Source: Microthyrium microscopicum (lineage: Eukaryota; Ascomycota; Dothideomycetes; Microthyriales; Microthyriaceae). From it: a stretch of DNA of 64,000 bases. Position 1 is the first letter of the stretch. Each line of letters opens with the position of its first letter. Positions 45,791-58,757 of the stretch are shown piece by piece. Below the pieces are notes generated by a model. The model was not told the DNA's origin. It saw only the letters and a program-made list of their open reading frames with translations, and made no database searches. The stretch covers positions 2,176,070 to 2,240,069 of the forward strand of contig MU004236.1 in the NCBI GenBank assembly GCA_010405405.1, in the 5' to 3' direction. A program made the translations under genes and the position numbers.

Positions 45791-48700
45791 TTAGTAAATA
45801 ATTACTAATTATATATCTTCTAGTAATACTAAGTAGTAAAGAGAATTAGATTAAAGCTAATCCTAGTTAGCTTATTATAGTTATATTAGCTAATATAGAA
45901 TAAAATAAGGTTAGGAAATCTATTAAAATAAAGATAGCTAAGTTCTACGCTATATTAAATATAGTAAAAGTAGACTACTTTTATATAAAGTAAGCTCTAT
46001 ATTTTAATAATAAGTCTTAGCTTACTTACTATAATACTTTACTATAAATAATACTTCTCTAATAGATAGATAATATATTTCTTAACTACTCTTTATCTAA
46101 GAAACTTAATTCTATTATATAAGAACTTACTTTCTACTAATATATATATTAGATTAATACTTATTTACTTCTTTAATATTTATACTCTTATATTTCTAAT
46201 TTTATATTTATTATATTAGCTTTAGGCTTCCTTTATAGATCTACTTAGGTATTTAACTCTTAACTAAAAGATATACTATATCTAGCTTACTAAGATATAG
46301 ATATAGCTTAATAAAGAAGTTATAATTAAGATATAGGTATAGAGTATCTTTCTTACTTTTAAGAAACTAGTATTTACTAAGTAAAGAGAGTACCTTAACT
46401 AGTAGAGGAGTAATTAAAAGAGAATTCTTAACCCTAGATTAGACTACTACTAGAACTAGTAGTAATTAAAGAAGAAACTATTATTTATAATATTAAGTTA
46501 TATCTATTACCTACTTAATAAGTTTTTATAATTAAGACTAAATAATTTAAGTCTATAGGTAGTAGCCTTATATTCTTACTTAATTTACGTATTTAAATAA
46601 AGAATTATTAGAATAGAGAAGAAGATATACTAATATAAATAGAGTCTAAAGCTCCTATTACCTAGTTAGCTCTTTACCTAAACCTAGTATTAGTTAAAAA
46701 CGTAAAGATAAGTTAGCTTTAAAGTATTAAAGATAATTTAAGTTTAATATATTAAAGTGCTAAAAAGACTTAAACTAAATAGTCTTATAATTTTAATACT
46801 TAGAAGCTTTTTTATAATAATATACTACTAGATAGTAAAGAAATATTCTAAAAAGTAGCCTAAATAAGTAAGTTTACTAACTTACTAATAAAATATAGAC
46901 TATTAGCTAATAAGAGCTAGGTTTTTCTAGTAGTATTATCTATTAAGGTAACATAAATAGTATCTTATACTTTATTATAAAGATCTTATTTAAGTATCTA
47001 GACTAAAATATTATTAAATAGTTTTAGGCGTTATATAATAAGGGTAAAGATATAAAGTCTTATATCTTCCTTTATAATAATGTAGAAGATACCTAAGAAG
47101 GTATAAATAAAACTAAAAAGAAAGAACTAAGGTTTAATAAGGTTAGTAGAATATATAATAAACCTTAGAGCTTAGAAGATTTTTTTAAAAATAGGCTATT
47201 TAAGCTAAAAAAGGAAAAAGAAATAGGTAAAGTATAATTTAATATTAACTTTATCTTTTAGATTATAAGAATAAATTATAAGGCCTAGGTAGATTATTAT
47301 AAGTAACTTAATAACCTAGAAACCCTAGTTTTAAAAAGATAAGAATAGCTTAGTAAAATAATACTAAGGCCTAGATACTTAAATACTATATTACTTATAC
47401 TACTTTTAATTTAAAGTATTAAAAAGAAGAATAAGCTTAGTAGTACTATTACTATAGTTAATTCTAATACTTTTTAAAAGATTAAGAAAGAGTTTAAGCT
47501 AGCTATAATTAACCCTAAGGCCTTCCTTAACTTAATTAGATAAGGTAATAGTAAAGACGAAGTTTCTAGTAAATCTAGTAATTCTAATAATAATAGAGAG
47601 CTACTAGAGGATAAAGAGCTACTAAAAGAAACTAAAGGTAATAATAACTATAAACTATACCTAGAGCTAATAAAGAAAACTTCTACTAAAAAGAAAAAAA
47701 AAGATAATAATATAGAAAAGTTAAAGCTATAAACTAATAAGGCGCCTTATAAATATAACGCTTTTAATACTAAGCTATCTAATTAAACCCTTTAAAAGTA
47801 TAGAAAAGGACTAGTAGTAAGCTTAGAATAGAAATAAAAGAAAGTAAAGACTTAACGAGTTATATAGCTTACTACTAAGAAAGGTCTATAAGATAGCTTA
47901 AGTAAGAAAGAAAAAAAAGGATATAGTAGTACTAGTAGGTAAGGTAGGTATAGTAGTACTATTAATAGAAACTAATTTATCTTTACGTCTTTTTACTAGT
48001 ACTCTCTAGTCTTTCCTTTAAGTAGTTTTACTTTGTATTACTAATTAGTAATAATATTACTCTTAGGTCTTATCTTTATTTTAATTTATAGCATAATAAT
48101 ACTACTAAGTAGAGCTTACTAAAAGAAAATAGGCCTAGCGCCTAGCTAGTTAAATAGGATAATATTAGTTTATAAATATAAAATAGCTTCTTACTAATTA
48201 TTTAAAGTGCTAAAATACTTTAGCCTTAAGCCTTAGCCTCTACTAAGAATACTAACTAGGAATACTATATAGATAGTAATATTATCCTTAAGAAGTAGAC
48301 TATACTAAGCTACGCTAAACTTACTAAAAACTAGCTACTTTTTATTATTAGATATAGTATTAATTTCTTTAATTTCTTAAAAGAAATTAATTATTTATTA
48401 TTTCTTTAAGGCTTTAAGTAGAGAGGATTAAGCCTTTATGCTATCTACGTAGGCTTTAACTTATATAGGACTAAATAGTTAGAAAGGACTAATACCTTAT
48501 CCTAAATAAGAGCTACATAATCTAACGATATATCCTTATAAGGCTATATATATATTACTAAATAATAAGTAACTAGCTTATTAAACTATAATGCCTTATC
48601 TTTATATTACTAAACTAAGCTTCTCTAAATCCTTAAGTAATTTATTAACTTATAAGTTAAACCTAAGTAAATGTTAGTAAGTATAGTAATTAATATAACT

Positions 48701-51700
48701 TAGTAAAAAGAAGTTATAAAGTAGGATATAAAAAACTAGTATATAATAATAAAAAAAGTAAATAATAAGCTTAAGGGTAAGTAATATATAATATTTTTAT
48801 AAATACGTTAGAAATAGAACCTAAATTAATAACTAAATTAATTAAAAGCTATACTAAACTAAGAATTTAAATACTAGGAAGTTATTAGTTAAGTATTAAT
48901 ATAATTCTATAAAAAAATTAGTTATATTTCTATCTAATAATATTAACTACTTACTAAGAAATATAATAATAGTAATTAAGCTCTAACTCTAATTCTAAAA
49001 AGACTTTTATAGCTTACTAGTCTATAAAGGAGTTATAGTTTTATTTAAGATAGATATAATATTAGTTAGTAGAAAATAACTTAAGAAGAGTTAATAAAGT
49101 TAATTATTAGGCTACTAGGTACTTAAGAGTATAAGTAGTAAGTCTTTTAATATCTAGACTATATCTTTCTAAGACTTTCTAATTAGAAGTAACTCTATTT
49201 TTTTTCTTATACGTAATATAGTTATCTATATCTTTATTATTAAATTTATAATAGCGCTCTAATAACTTCTTACTATTATACTTATAAAAAAAGTAGCCTT
49301 TATTAAAGTTAACTTCCTAAACTAATTACTTATTCTTTTCTTATTTTTTCTTAATCTTTACTCTATTTATCTCTTTTAAAGCTCTTAAAGATATATTAAT
49401 TTTTTTAGTATTATTTAAAATATAAATAGGCTAGTAGTATTTTTTTTATTTAATACTATCTATCTAAATAAAGCTTACCTTAGCCTTACTTATACTTTTA
49501 AGAATTCTTTTTACTTACTTATATAATTTCTATAGTCTACCTTAAAAGCGTATTAATAATATTAATATACCTTTACCTTTTAGAAGATTTAAGTTACTAA
49601 ACTTAACTAATAAGCCTATTATATTACTATTACGATCTATATATATCTTTATCTTCTCTACTTTTAAAACGTATCTTAAAAATATCTAACTTCTCTTTAT
49701 TATCTACATAGCGCTAAAGGTCTTTATAAAAGGGCTTTAAGTAAGATTCTTTAATTTAATATTATATTATATTAATTTATATCTAGTTATTAGTATTAAG
49801 GACTTAATTAAATCTATAACCCTTAGAGTAAATATTATTAAGATAATATATAGGACGAAATAAAGCTTATAATTCCCTAGCTACCCTTTAGTAAACTAAG
49901 AAAGTAGCTAAAAATATATAAGCTTTATTTATTTTAAAGACTTTTTAGCTAAATCTTTCTATATTAGAATATTTTATAAAGTAGTAACTTTAACTATAGA
50001 GTAAGATCTAAAGAAAGTTATATCTATATTAATTTATAATTTTAATCTACCCTTTATCTTAAATAATATACTACTAAAAGGTATACTATACTAAAAAAAA
50101 ATTAAATATAACTTATATATATTTTTCCTAGTATTTTTAAGTCTTTATCTTTTAATATTAGACCCTAACTACTCCTTAAGTAAATTAAGAGAATAATTAG
50201 GGTCTAATATAGCTCTAGAGGAGCTAATACCTACCTAAATTAGGATTTTTATTAGTCTAATATTAAGTTAGTATTCTTTTTAATAGTAAGAGGAAATAGA
50301 TAAATTCTTACTTATTAGTTATCTTATTACTAATATATATTTCTTCTATATAAAGTATTGCCTTAATTAATAATATAGTAAGTAGAGATCTAGCACTTTA
50401 TTAGTATATATATAATAAAGTCTTTAGTAGAAATATACTATTACGTTAAATATAACTATCTTTTTAAAAAGAAGTACTACTAGCTATACTCTAATTAATA
50501 TCTATAATATATATCTAAGTTTATAATTAGCTTTAACTTATTAATATAATACTATCTCTATAGATAGAAAACTTCCTAAAAAGATAAAAGAACTAAATAT
50601 ATAATAAGTACCTAAAGTAAGTAAAGTAGTATACTTACTTTACTATCCTAAGCATAGTAATAATAAGTAAAAGTAAATATATTAAAAAATAATTACTAAA
50701 ATAAATAGAAATACTAAAGGCAATCTCTACTATCTTAAAGTAAATTAATAAATAATAAAGTAAATTTAGGACTTACCTAAAGTATACGTTATAGGCTTAA
50801 ATCTAGCGAAAGATAGCTTATAATACGCTTTTTATATTTTTGTTTTTATTAGTTATAATATATAAAATATAAGCCTACTATTCTATATTTCTAGATATTC
50901 TAAATAAACCCTTAGTTTATTCTTAAAGCTATTAATCGTTACTAGGTAACAAGATAAATAGATATATAAGCCCTATAAGTTAAAAGTTTAACTACTTAGA
51001 TTTTATAATATCCTTTTATAAATAAGCATAATAACTAGTTAATAACTACTATAGCTAGTAATATATTTTTAGATATTAGCTAACTCTAAGCTACTTTTTT
51101 ACTACTTAATCGTCTAGCATTTAGATATATACTATAGTTATTATTTCTACCTATTAGGAACTAGTACTTTTTAACTTAAGGAGAATACTACTTAAATAAA
51201 GATATTTAGAAGTAGTTAACTAGCTTACCTTTATATATTAATAAACTAATAATAATATTTATTAATATTTATTTACGTTATCTAGTATATATTAATAGAA
51301 AGTATATTCCTACCTTTCTTATAATATACTACTAATTATATACTAAGTAATAAAGTTTCTTTATTTTTTTAGAGGCTTCTATATCTATATTTTTTTAATA
51401 ATAATATTTACTACTTTAGATTAATAATATATACTAAGATTTTTATCTAAGGAAAAATTAAGTATATCTAAAGTATAACTATTAGCTAATAAATAATATA
51501 GTTAAATTATCTTAATAAAGCTACCTAGAGTCTTTACCTAATAAACTTAACCTTCTTAGAAAAGATATATACTTTATACTAAAGTAAAGAGTATAACCTC
51601 TATTATATATTAAGGCTAATATATTAGATATACTTATTAATACTAAATTAAGGTAAGATTACTTTTTATAGATAGGAATACTCTTAGTAAAATTAAGAGC

Positions 51701-54590
51701 CTATAGTTTATATAGGTTAATAATCCTATAACCTACTTATACTATTTATATTATTCTTAATATAGTACTTATACTTTCTAAGAATATAAGGTACTATATA
51801 GAATTATCTCTATATATAATAATAATAAGGCTATAATAATATTAGAAAGTTTTTATATAGCCTAGTTTAAATAAAAATTATAGTAGAAAATTATAGTAGT
51901 TAGCTTTAGTTTTTAGGCTTTATCTTCCTCCTAATTACTAACTTGCTAGTATTTAGTTTAGATAGTATTTAAATAATATACTAGTTTTTAACTAACTTTC
52001 TCTTATATTATAAAATATAAGCTCCTCTAATATATAGAATAATCTAATTACTATACCTTAAACTAGAGTATAACTACTACGTAAGTATAATAGATTATAT
52101 AGAACTATAGCCTTAGGAAAGTATTATTAGTAAAATAGGTAAAGGAAGAATAAGATTAGACTTAAAAGGTATACTAGAATTACTCTATTATAACTAGTAA
52201 GCCTATTTATAAGATAAAATCTCTAAATAAAGAGGTAATTAGTCGTTATTAATAAGCCTACTATAGATAGTAGTCTATAATAGACTATAATTAATAAAAA
52301 GTAGTAATATTATTTATATTCTATATATAGTATCTTTAAGTAGTAAGTAGTTATAGTATTTAGTATAACTAAAATACTAATTAATTAATAGTTAAAAACT
52401 ACTTATATTACTATAAATTAACTTAACATAATATAATATATTAATATAGAACGTATTAATATTAAAGACGTTAAGACTTTTTTTTAAAAGAAAAAAATTA
52501 ATATAAAAAATACCTTACTATTTTAATCTTCTTTAGAAAGCGTATTAGAGAAGGGTAATTAATAAAGTATAATAAGATATTTCTAATAATAAATACTAAA
52601 GTATAAATAGTTATAAAGATTATTATAATATTATTACCTTAAAAGAGTCCTAATATTAATTAAAATCTACTAAGATGCCTCTATAGTAATTTTACTAAGT
52701 ATTAATATAAATATACTACTTAATAAGCTTTATTATAGAAAGCTCTACTTACTTAAGTAATATATAGTATTAAATAATACTACTTAGTAATAGAAAGGCT
52801 TTATAGCTATCCTAGCTAGTTAATACTTATATATCTAAAAAACTAGACTAGGTTATAGAAATAAGTTAGACTAGTAATCTCTACTAGTTTTAACTACCTT
52901 AAAGCTAAGTAATTATTAAATAGTACTTTAAAAAGTAATTATAAGTTATTCTTTTTGTTTTACTAAAATAAATATATATAATAAGTAAAATAATATCTTA
53001 ATCTCTTAATAATATCTTAATTCCTTATATAATAAGTAAAATAATATCTTAATTCTTTATATAAGGTATCTCTCTATAAAGGGTAGATACTTTAATATAT
53101 TCTAATAAATTATCTATAGAGTATGCACTATAAATAAAATACTAAGTATTTTACTATAAGATATCTTATTATATATATTCTCTTAAGTAGTCCTTAGGAA
53201 GAAATAGTATAGTAAGCTTTATAATTAATTTTATATATATAGAAGTATACTATACTAAAGAGTATAAAATTAAGAATAAAAAGAGCCTTTTAGCTAAAAA
53301 GACTTACTCTATAGTAGTAAGATATTATTCCTAAAGTAATACTTACTACTAGATTATTATAGTAAGACTACGTAGGTATAAAACTACTATATAATATAAG
53401 CTTAATATTATTATAGATTCTATGTAATTTTTAATATTACGTATTAGAATTTACTAAGATTTTACTCCTTTTTTTTTATAAAAGAGCTAAAAATCTATTA
53501 TTTCTCTACTTACCTAGCTCTTAATATAGTTATAAAGAAACTTAGTAAGACTTAGGTATATATATTACTTACTATATAAACTAGCTTAGTACTACTTAAA
53601 TATAATAGCTAGATTAAAGTTATAGTCTCTTTTTTACTTAATACTAAAAAATCTTACTTTACTAAACCTTCTCTACTATAATTCTATTATTTAATTATAT
53701 TAGTTATACTTAATTTAATAAGGAAATATAAACTTATATATAATTTAGCTCTATAAGATTATTATATAGTAGTATTAACTATCCTAGCGCTAATCTTATA
53801 CTATTTCTTTACTTTTTTTACGTTCTTATAAATATAGTATTCTATAATAGTAGGCTAGTTCCTTAGATATTTAAGTATAGATATATTTTATAAGATAATT
53901 AGTATTTATAAAGAATACTTATGCTTTTAGCGTTAGTAGTTCTACTAATTAGTAAGCTAAATAGTATATATAATAGTTTAGTATATAAGCTAAGGAATAT
54001 AGGCTTGCTAAAATATAACTTTACCTTATATAATATAAATAGAGAAGTCTAAAATACTCTATATTAACGTCTTAAAGCTTACGTAATTATATTAAAAGCT
54101 AGAAATTACTTTTAAGGATATAAATTAGTAATAGAGGAGCATTAAAAGACGTTATAGCTAAAGAGATAGAAGTTTTTAGTAACTTAAACTTATTAAAAGT
54201 TAATAAAGTAGTTATAAGTAAAAAGGATAACGTACTAGAATAATATAATTTAGTAAGGAATTATGCCCTTTTTGCTATTAAGACATAATACTTAACCTAA
54301 AGGAATAATATATAAAGAAATAATCTAAGAACTTATAAAAGAGATAATATCCTAAAAGGGATATTATAGCTAAGGCTTACCTATAAGCTAATTTAGTAAG
54401 GAATTACTATTACTAAGCTTTACTAAACTTTATTATAGTTATAAATCTATAATCTTACTTTTATTCTTCTAAGGGAGAAGCCTTATAGTGCTAGCCCTAA
54501 TTAAAACCCTTACGTAGAGTTATTTTATTTATTAAAGCTATTTTAAGGAAGATATTATAAGTATAGTCTTCTTAAAGAATATTCTTTTAC

Positions 54591-54870
54591 TAAATTTAGT
54601 AAGCTTCTCTATAAACTAATATCTTTACCTATAATATATCCTTATAACTATACTAAAATCTACCTATAGCTTATAGCCTTTAACTTATAAGAATATTTTC
54701 TAGAGGTGCTTCTTACTAAATTTAGTAAGCTTTTCTACGAACTAATATCTTTACTTATAATATACTTCTATAACTATACTAAAATTTACTTATAGTTTAT
54801 AGCCTTTAATCTATAAGAATATCTTCTAAAGGTACTTCTCCCTAAATTTAGTAAACTTTTAACTAATATC
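54591..54870. repeat. 126-bp subterminal direct repeats, right side of the large element
   Basis: Two full units starting TAAATTTAGTAAGCTT at 54591 and 54717, and a truncated third from 54843, with an exact 126-bp period. They abut the right inverted repeat. The left end has a different, 23-bp array. Confidence 0.85.
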
Positions 54871-55274
54871 TATATTAGTTATTACTAATTATCTTAATTT
54901 AGGTATTAAAAAATACGTAATTTTTAAACATCCCTTTTAGTATTTATCTAAAGCGCTAAAATAGGGAAATAGGTGCAGGAATATTGTATTTATAAAATGT
55001 AGATATTTGGACCTTTTGGTTTTGGTGAAGTGGCCAGGGTGGCCGTTATGAGCCGTCATAGGTTTGGAGAAGATTGAGGCTTTCTTCGACGCGTCTTCTC
55101 ATGAAGAAGATTTGCACTTCAGAAATAAATCATCAAAAAACATTTCAAAATTGAAGTGAGTAATAAGATCTAAAAACAATGACTGAATCGCGTTCAGGAA
55201 CCTAAGCAAGTTACGCCCAATCCAACAGACAATCCGACCATACACCTGATGATTACGATCGCGAGCAACCTCCA

Positions 55275-56509
55275 TCAAGGAGTACTTGCAGGCGTAACCA
55301 TTCCCTCACCGCCATCTAGTGAGCCAATCCATGGGATTTCATCGGGAGTGTATTTGTACGCGCGAAATATGGCATTCGCTGGGTAATCGAATCCCACCTT
55401 GCCCAAGTTCTCACCACCATCCTTGAACTCAGCATAGTTTGCAAAGTGTGGATTGACATATTCCCAAACAACATCGCCATTCTGGGTGACCTCGAAAACT
55501 CGGCCAAACATCGCTTCCGTGATGAGTGTATTACCGTTGCGAAGGCGTTGAGCACCGCCCATGAATGCAGAGAAGAACGACATGGGCATGGACTTGTCGA
55601 CATAGCTCCAGACCACCTCCCCTGTCGAACGCGATACCTCAATGACACGAGAGAATGTAGCGGAGGAGTTCTTGCGGTGCGTACCATTGTCGAAGATAAG
55701 TATGTTGCCATTATCGAGTTCCGAGGCACAGTGCTGTTGCGCGACAATGTTATCATCGATATGCAAAAGGATGTCGCCTGTTTCTCTTGAGATGACAACT
55801 ACTGCGGACACACTGCGAAGGGATGCGAGGATGTTACCGTCCTTCAGAACGGTAACGCTGTTTATGAGCGGCCAGTGTTCTCGGTCGAAGTGTGGGTTGA
55901 GCTTGAACTTTTGAGGGTCTAGGTGGTCAATTGCTCGCCAGTACCAGAGCAGTTCGCCCGTTGATGGGTCAACGTGCTTGATGCAGTCACCGTAGACAAT
56001 GTTGTTTGGAGCCTCGCTTCCTGGTATGCCACCTGATATGGTGGCTGCTGCAGCAGAGGTCAGGGGCTCCACGGTGGTATAGATGAGTTCGCCGTTATCC
56101 AAGTGGTGTTGGTCGTGATGAGCATAAGGATCGCGGTATTCGGAGAGTATTTTGCCAGCAGGAGAGACTTTTATCATAACTCCACCTCGATACTAGGAAG
56201 TAACTATATCAGCCTTGATCGGAATCAATTCGCCATGTCGAGTAAACGTACCTTTTGCCACATCGTGAATAGATCAGGCCCCTCGGGATGAACCCCATTG
56301 TAAGCCAAACTCCCATCTGGTAAGATGCGTGCATGTCGGCCTGGGCGCAAAGGAAGATTCCACGAGTGAACTTCATTTCCATTGTTGTCGACAACGCGAA
56401 CTGTGCCCGTGGAAGTAAGATGGGCGTATACAACATAGCCTGGAGAGACTTTATTGTGATCCACTCCTTTCAGTCCAACGCCACGACGGATAAGTGCGTT
56501 TTGCTCCAT
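55275..56509 (-). CDS. Arylsulfotransferase (ASST) family beta-propeller protein
   Basis: Two exons (56509-56252 and 56192-55275) encode 391 residues. The start MEQNALIRRGVGLKGVDHNK leads into propeller blades: VVDNNGNEVHSWNLPLRPGRHARILPDGSL, HDQHHLDNGELIYT, VDPSTGELLWYWRAIDHLDP, VISRETGDILLHID, IEVSRSTGEVVWSYV and VFEVTQNGDVVWEYVNP. The ASST-type His of HDQHHLDNG and the repeated G-x-VVW strands are typical of the fungal PF14269 branch. Bacterial relatives transfer sulfate between phenols; the fungal substrates are unknown. No signal peptide is seen, though relatives often have one, so an upstream exon could be missing. It shares a 547-bp divergent promoter with the NCS1 permease. Its 3' end lies 210 bp from the large transposable element. 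Confidence 0.85.
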
Positions 56510-57056
56510 GCTTGTTTCGGAATTAAGAGGTGGTAGTGAAATAGTACTGGAAGCTGGATGTATGTAGACGATGAGTGATTATGGAGAAAAATATTGTTAT
56601 GAAAACAATGCGTTCCTTTCTTTTTTATATTCAGCGACATTGCAATTGTCGGCAGAGTCCTATCTGGATCGTCGTTGATGATAAAACTCCCACATTTTCA
56701 ACCACAGCATTCTCAGCCTTGTCCGCAGGCATACCAGTGGGAGGCCGGCGGTTTGCCAATGGTTCCCACGCGGGCTTGCATCCGCCGGTATGCCGCGGCG
56801 TTTTTCTCATCTTCAACTGGATGATAAGACACCAAATCGTTATCACGACATGTCTAGACATGATTTGCGAATTCGAGGCGAGAATGGTCCAAGATAAGGA
56901 TTCACAAATTGATGTCTATAAAGACAATATCCAAGATGCCTTTAAAACAACTCATCTTAGAAAGCACGCGAGGAGTTGATCATCAATCAGATCATATTCA
57001 AAAGCGTTGAGCTGTTATTGATATCTTTTTCTAAATCTGCCATTTCAAATCCACCA
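56510..57056. promoter_or_regulatory. Divergent promoter between ASST-family and permease genes
   Basis: The 547-bp interval between two oppositely transcribed starts. Near 56,735-56,800 it holds GC-rich blocks with CCGGCGG and CCGCCGG, an inverted CGG pair of the kind bound by Zn(II)2Cys6 regulators. A regulator of that class is the next gene on the right. Use by that protein is inference. Confidence 0.4.
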
Positions 57057-58675
57057 ATGGAGAAAAACGACAAGTCAATGACTGACCTTGAGGCAGCACA
57101 ATATGACAACTCTGATGTTGACTCTGGCGAGATCAAACATGAGCCGGGCCTTGGAGGATGGTTGAGAAGGGTTCTCTTGACCGTAGAAACCAAGGGAATC
57201 GAGCGAGTCACTGATGAAGATCGCAAAGAGAACACGACAAAAGTTTGGCATGCTTGCACTTTCTGGTAAGTTGTCCTCAACCCAGTCCATCAGTACACAT
57301 CACTTATTATTCATAAAGGCTCTCGGCGAACATGGCAGTTGCAACGTTGAATGTAGGCACAGTCGGCGGTTCAATAGGCTTGAGCTTATGGGACTGCTTT
57401 GCTATCATTCTTGTTGTGAACCTTTTCAGTTGCCTGATTCCAGCTTGGACCGCTGGGTTCGGCCTCTCTGGTCTACGCATGACAACTTTCTCGTAAGTTC
57501 GAAGACTCCAACGCCCTGGTCCTTCCCCAAGACTAACTTAACTCAGGCGCTACTCTTTCGGCTACTGGGGTAACCTGCTTGTAGTCGTATTCTCCATGAT
57601 TTCAACAACAGGTTGGAACGCTATCAACTCAATTTCTGGCGCATCCGTCCTCAACGCCTTATCAAATGGAGCATGTCCAACATGGGCTGGTGTCATCATC
57701 ATCTGCACTTTAGTTTGGATTGTATGCGCTCTGGGAATCAACTGGATCCAAAAGTTCGACGCCTACTTGTGGATACCACCACTTGCGTGCTGGATTTTCG
57801 CTGCAGCCGGAGGCGCCCCTGAATTCAGCGGCAATGCCGTCAAGTCACCTACTGGAAGCAGCGGTGCTGCTGCAGCTCTCACCTTCATGGCCGTCATCTT
57901 CAGCTTCGCCGTATCGTGGGTCAACTGTGCCAGCGACTACAATGTACGCATGCCACTTCAAACGCCACGATGGAAGATCTTCGTCGCAACATATGTCGGA
58001 ATATGTGTGCCAACAGTCCTCGTCCAAACCCTCGGCGCTGCTATCTATTCTGGAGCGCAGCATAACCACGCCTGGAAGGCTGCGTTCGTGGAATACGGAG
58101 TTGGCGGCCCGCTTGCTCTCTCAGTTGCAAGATTTGGGGGCTTTGGCAAATTGTTGCTTGCCTTTTCAGCATTGAGCGCAGTGCCAAATAACATCCCTAA
58201 CAACTACTCTTTTGCCATGCATGCACAAAACTTTGGTCCATGGGCGATCAGAATTCCTCGAATTGCTCTCGTCACTTTTGGCTATGTCGTTGCTGTTATA
58301 GTTGGATGCCTTGCTACCAAGTTCTTTTCCGATACCTTGCAGACATTCCTCTCCATCATCGGCTACTGGACGATCGTTCATATTGTTGTGGTTGCAGAGG
58401 AGCACATCATCTTCAGAGGAAGCAATTGGAAACGATATGATTGGGAAGCGTGGTACAATCCAGACCTGCTGCCATTCGGATGGGCAGCAATTGGAGCTTT
58501 CATCTTTGGTTTTGTTGGCGCTGTGCTGGGGATGAAAGTGTCCTGGTTTGTTGGACCAGTGGCACATCTCATTGGCAAGAAGGGAGCAAATATTGGTCAT
58601 GAATTGACCTTTGCTTTCTCAAGTATTGCCTTCCCAGCTCTTCGTTATCTAGAGAAGAAGTATACGGGGAAATAA
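57057..58675 (+). CDS. NCS1 family nucleobase permease (purine-cytosine type)
   Basis: Three exons (57057-57265, 57319-57492 and 57547-58675) give 503 residues, a normal fungal Fcy2-type length. A hydrophilic N-terminus ends in VETKGIERVTDEDRKENTTKVWHACTFWLSAN, the family entry to helix 1. Then come FGLSGLRMTTFSRYSFGYWG, FSMISTTGWNAINSISGASV, VTFGYVVAVIVGC, and the conserved WNRYDWEAWYNPDLLPFGWAA-like tail (KRYDWEAWYNPDLLPFGWAA). About twelve hydrophobic segments are visible. NCS1 Fcy-like carriers import cytosine, adenine, guanine, hypoxanthine or pyridoxine with protons at the plasma membrane; the exact substrate cannot be read. Each splice join restores frame. Confidence 0.93.
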
Positions 58676-58757
58676 ATCGATAGTTACTTCGGGTCTGCTT
58701 ACTCCAGGAGTTCGTGGTCAATTGCGGCGTTTGTTTCGAGTGTAGATATCCCAGAGT

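Larger units (their letters stand above)
43661..55065. mobile_element. 11.4-kb terminal-inverted-repeat element, heavily RIP-degraded
   Basis: The element spans 43666-55060. Its ends are inverted copies of TATGACGGCTCATAACGGCC continuing for about 180-185 bp (43666-43850 and 54880-55060), with shared blocks such as CCTATTTCCCTATTTTAGCG. GGTTT flanks both ends (43661-43665 and 55061-55065), a likely 5-bp target duplication; a 2-bp TA duplication with ends TGACGG is an alternative reading. The interior is about four-fifths AT with CA and TG almost absent: extreme RIP. Tandem arrays lie just inside both ends. A stretch near 45.7 kb resembles the DDE-region motif of CACTA/Plavaka-type transposases. 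The family is otherwise unassigned. It looks complete at its ends, very broken inside (hundreds of interruptions) and therefore old enough to have passed several RIP cycles. Confidence 0.85.

Noticed and set aside
43666-55060. Hidden host genes or RNA genes inside the large AT-rich block
   Set aside because: All frames are densely interrupted and no tRNA- or rRNA-like stretch is visible; the block is explained by one RIP-degraded element.
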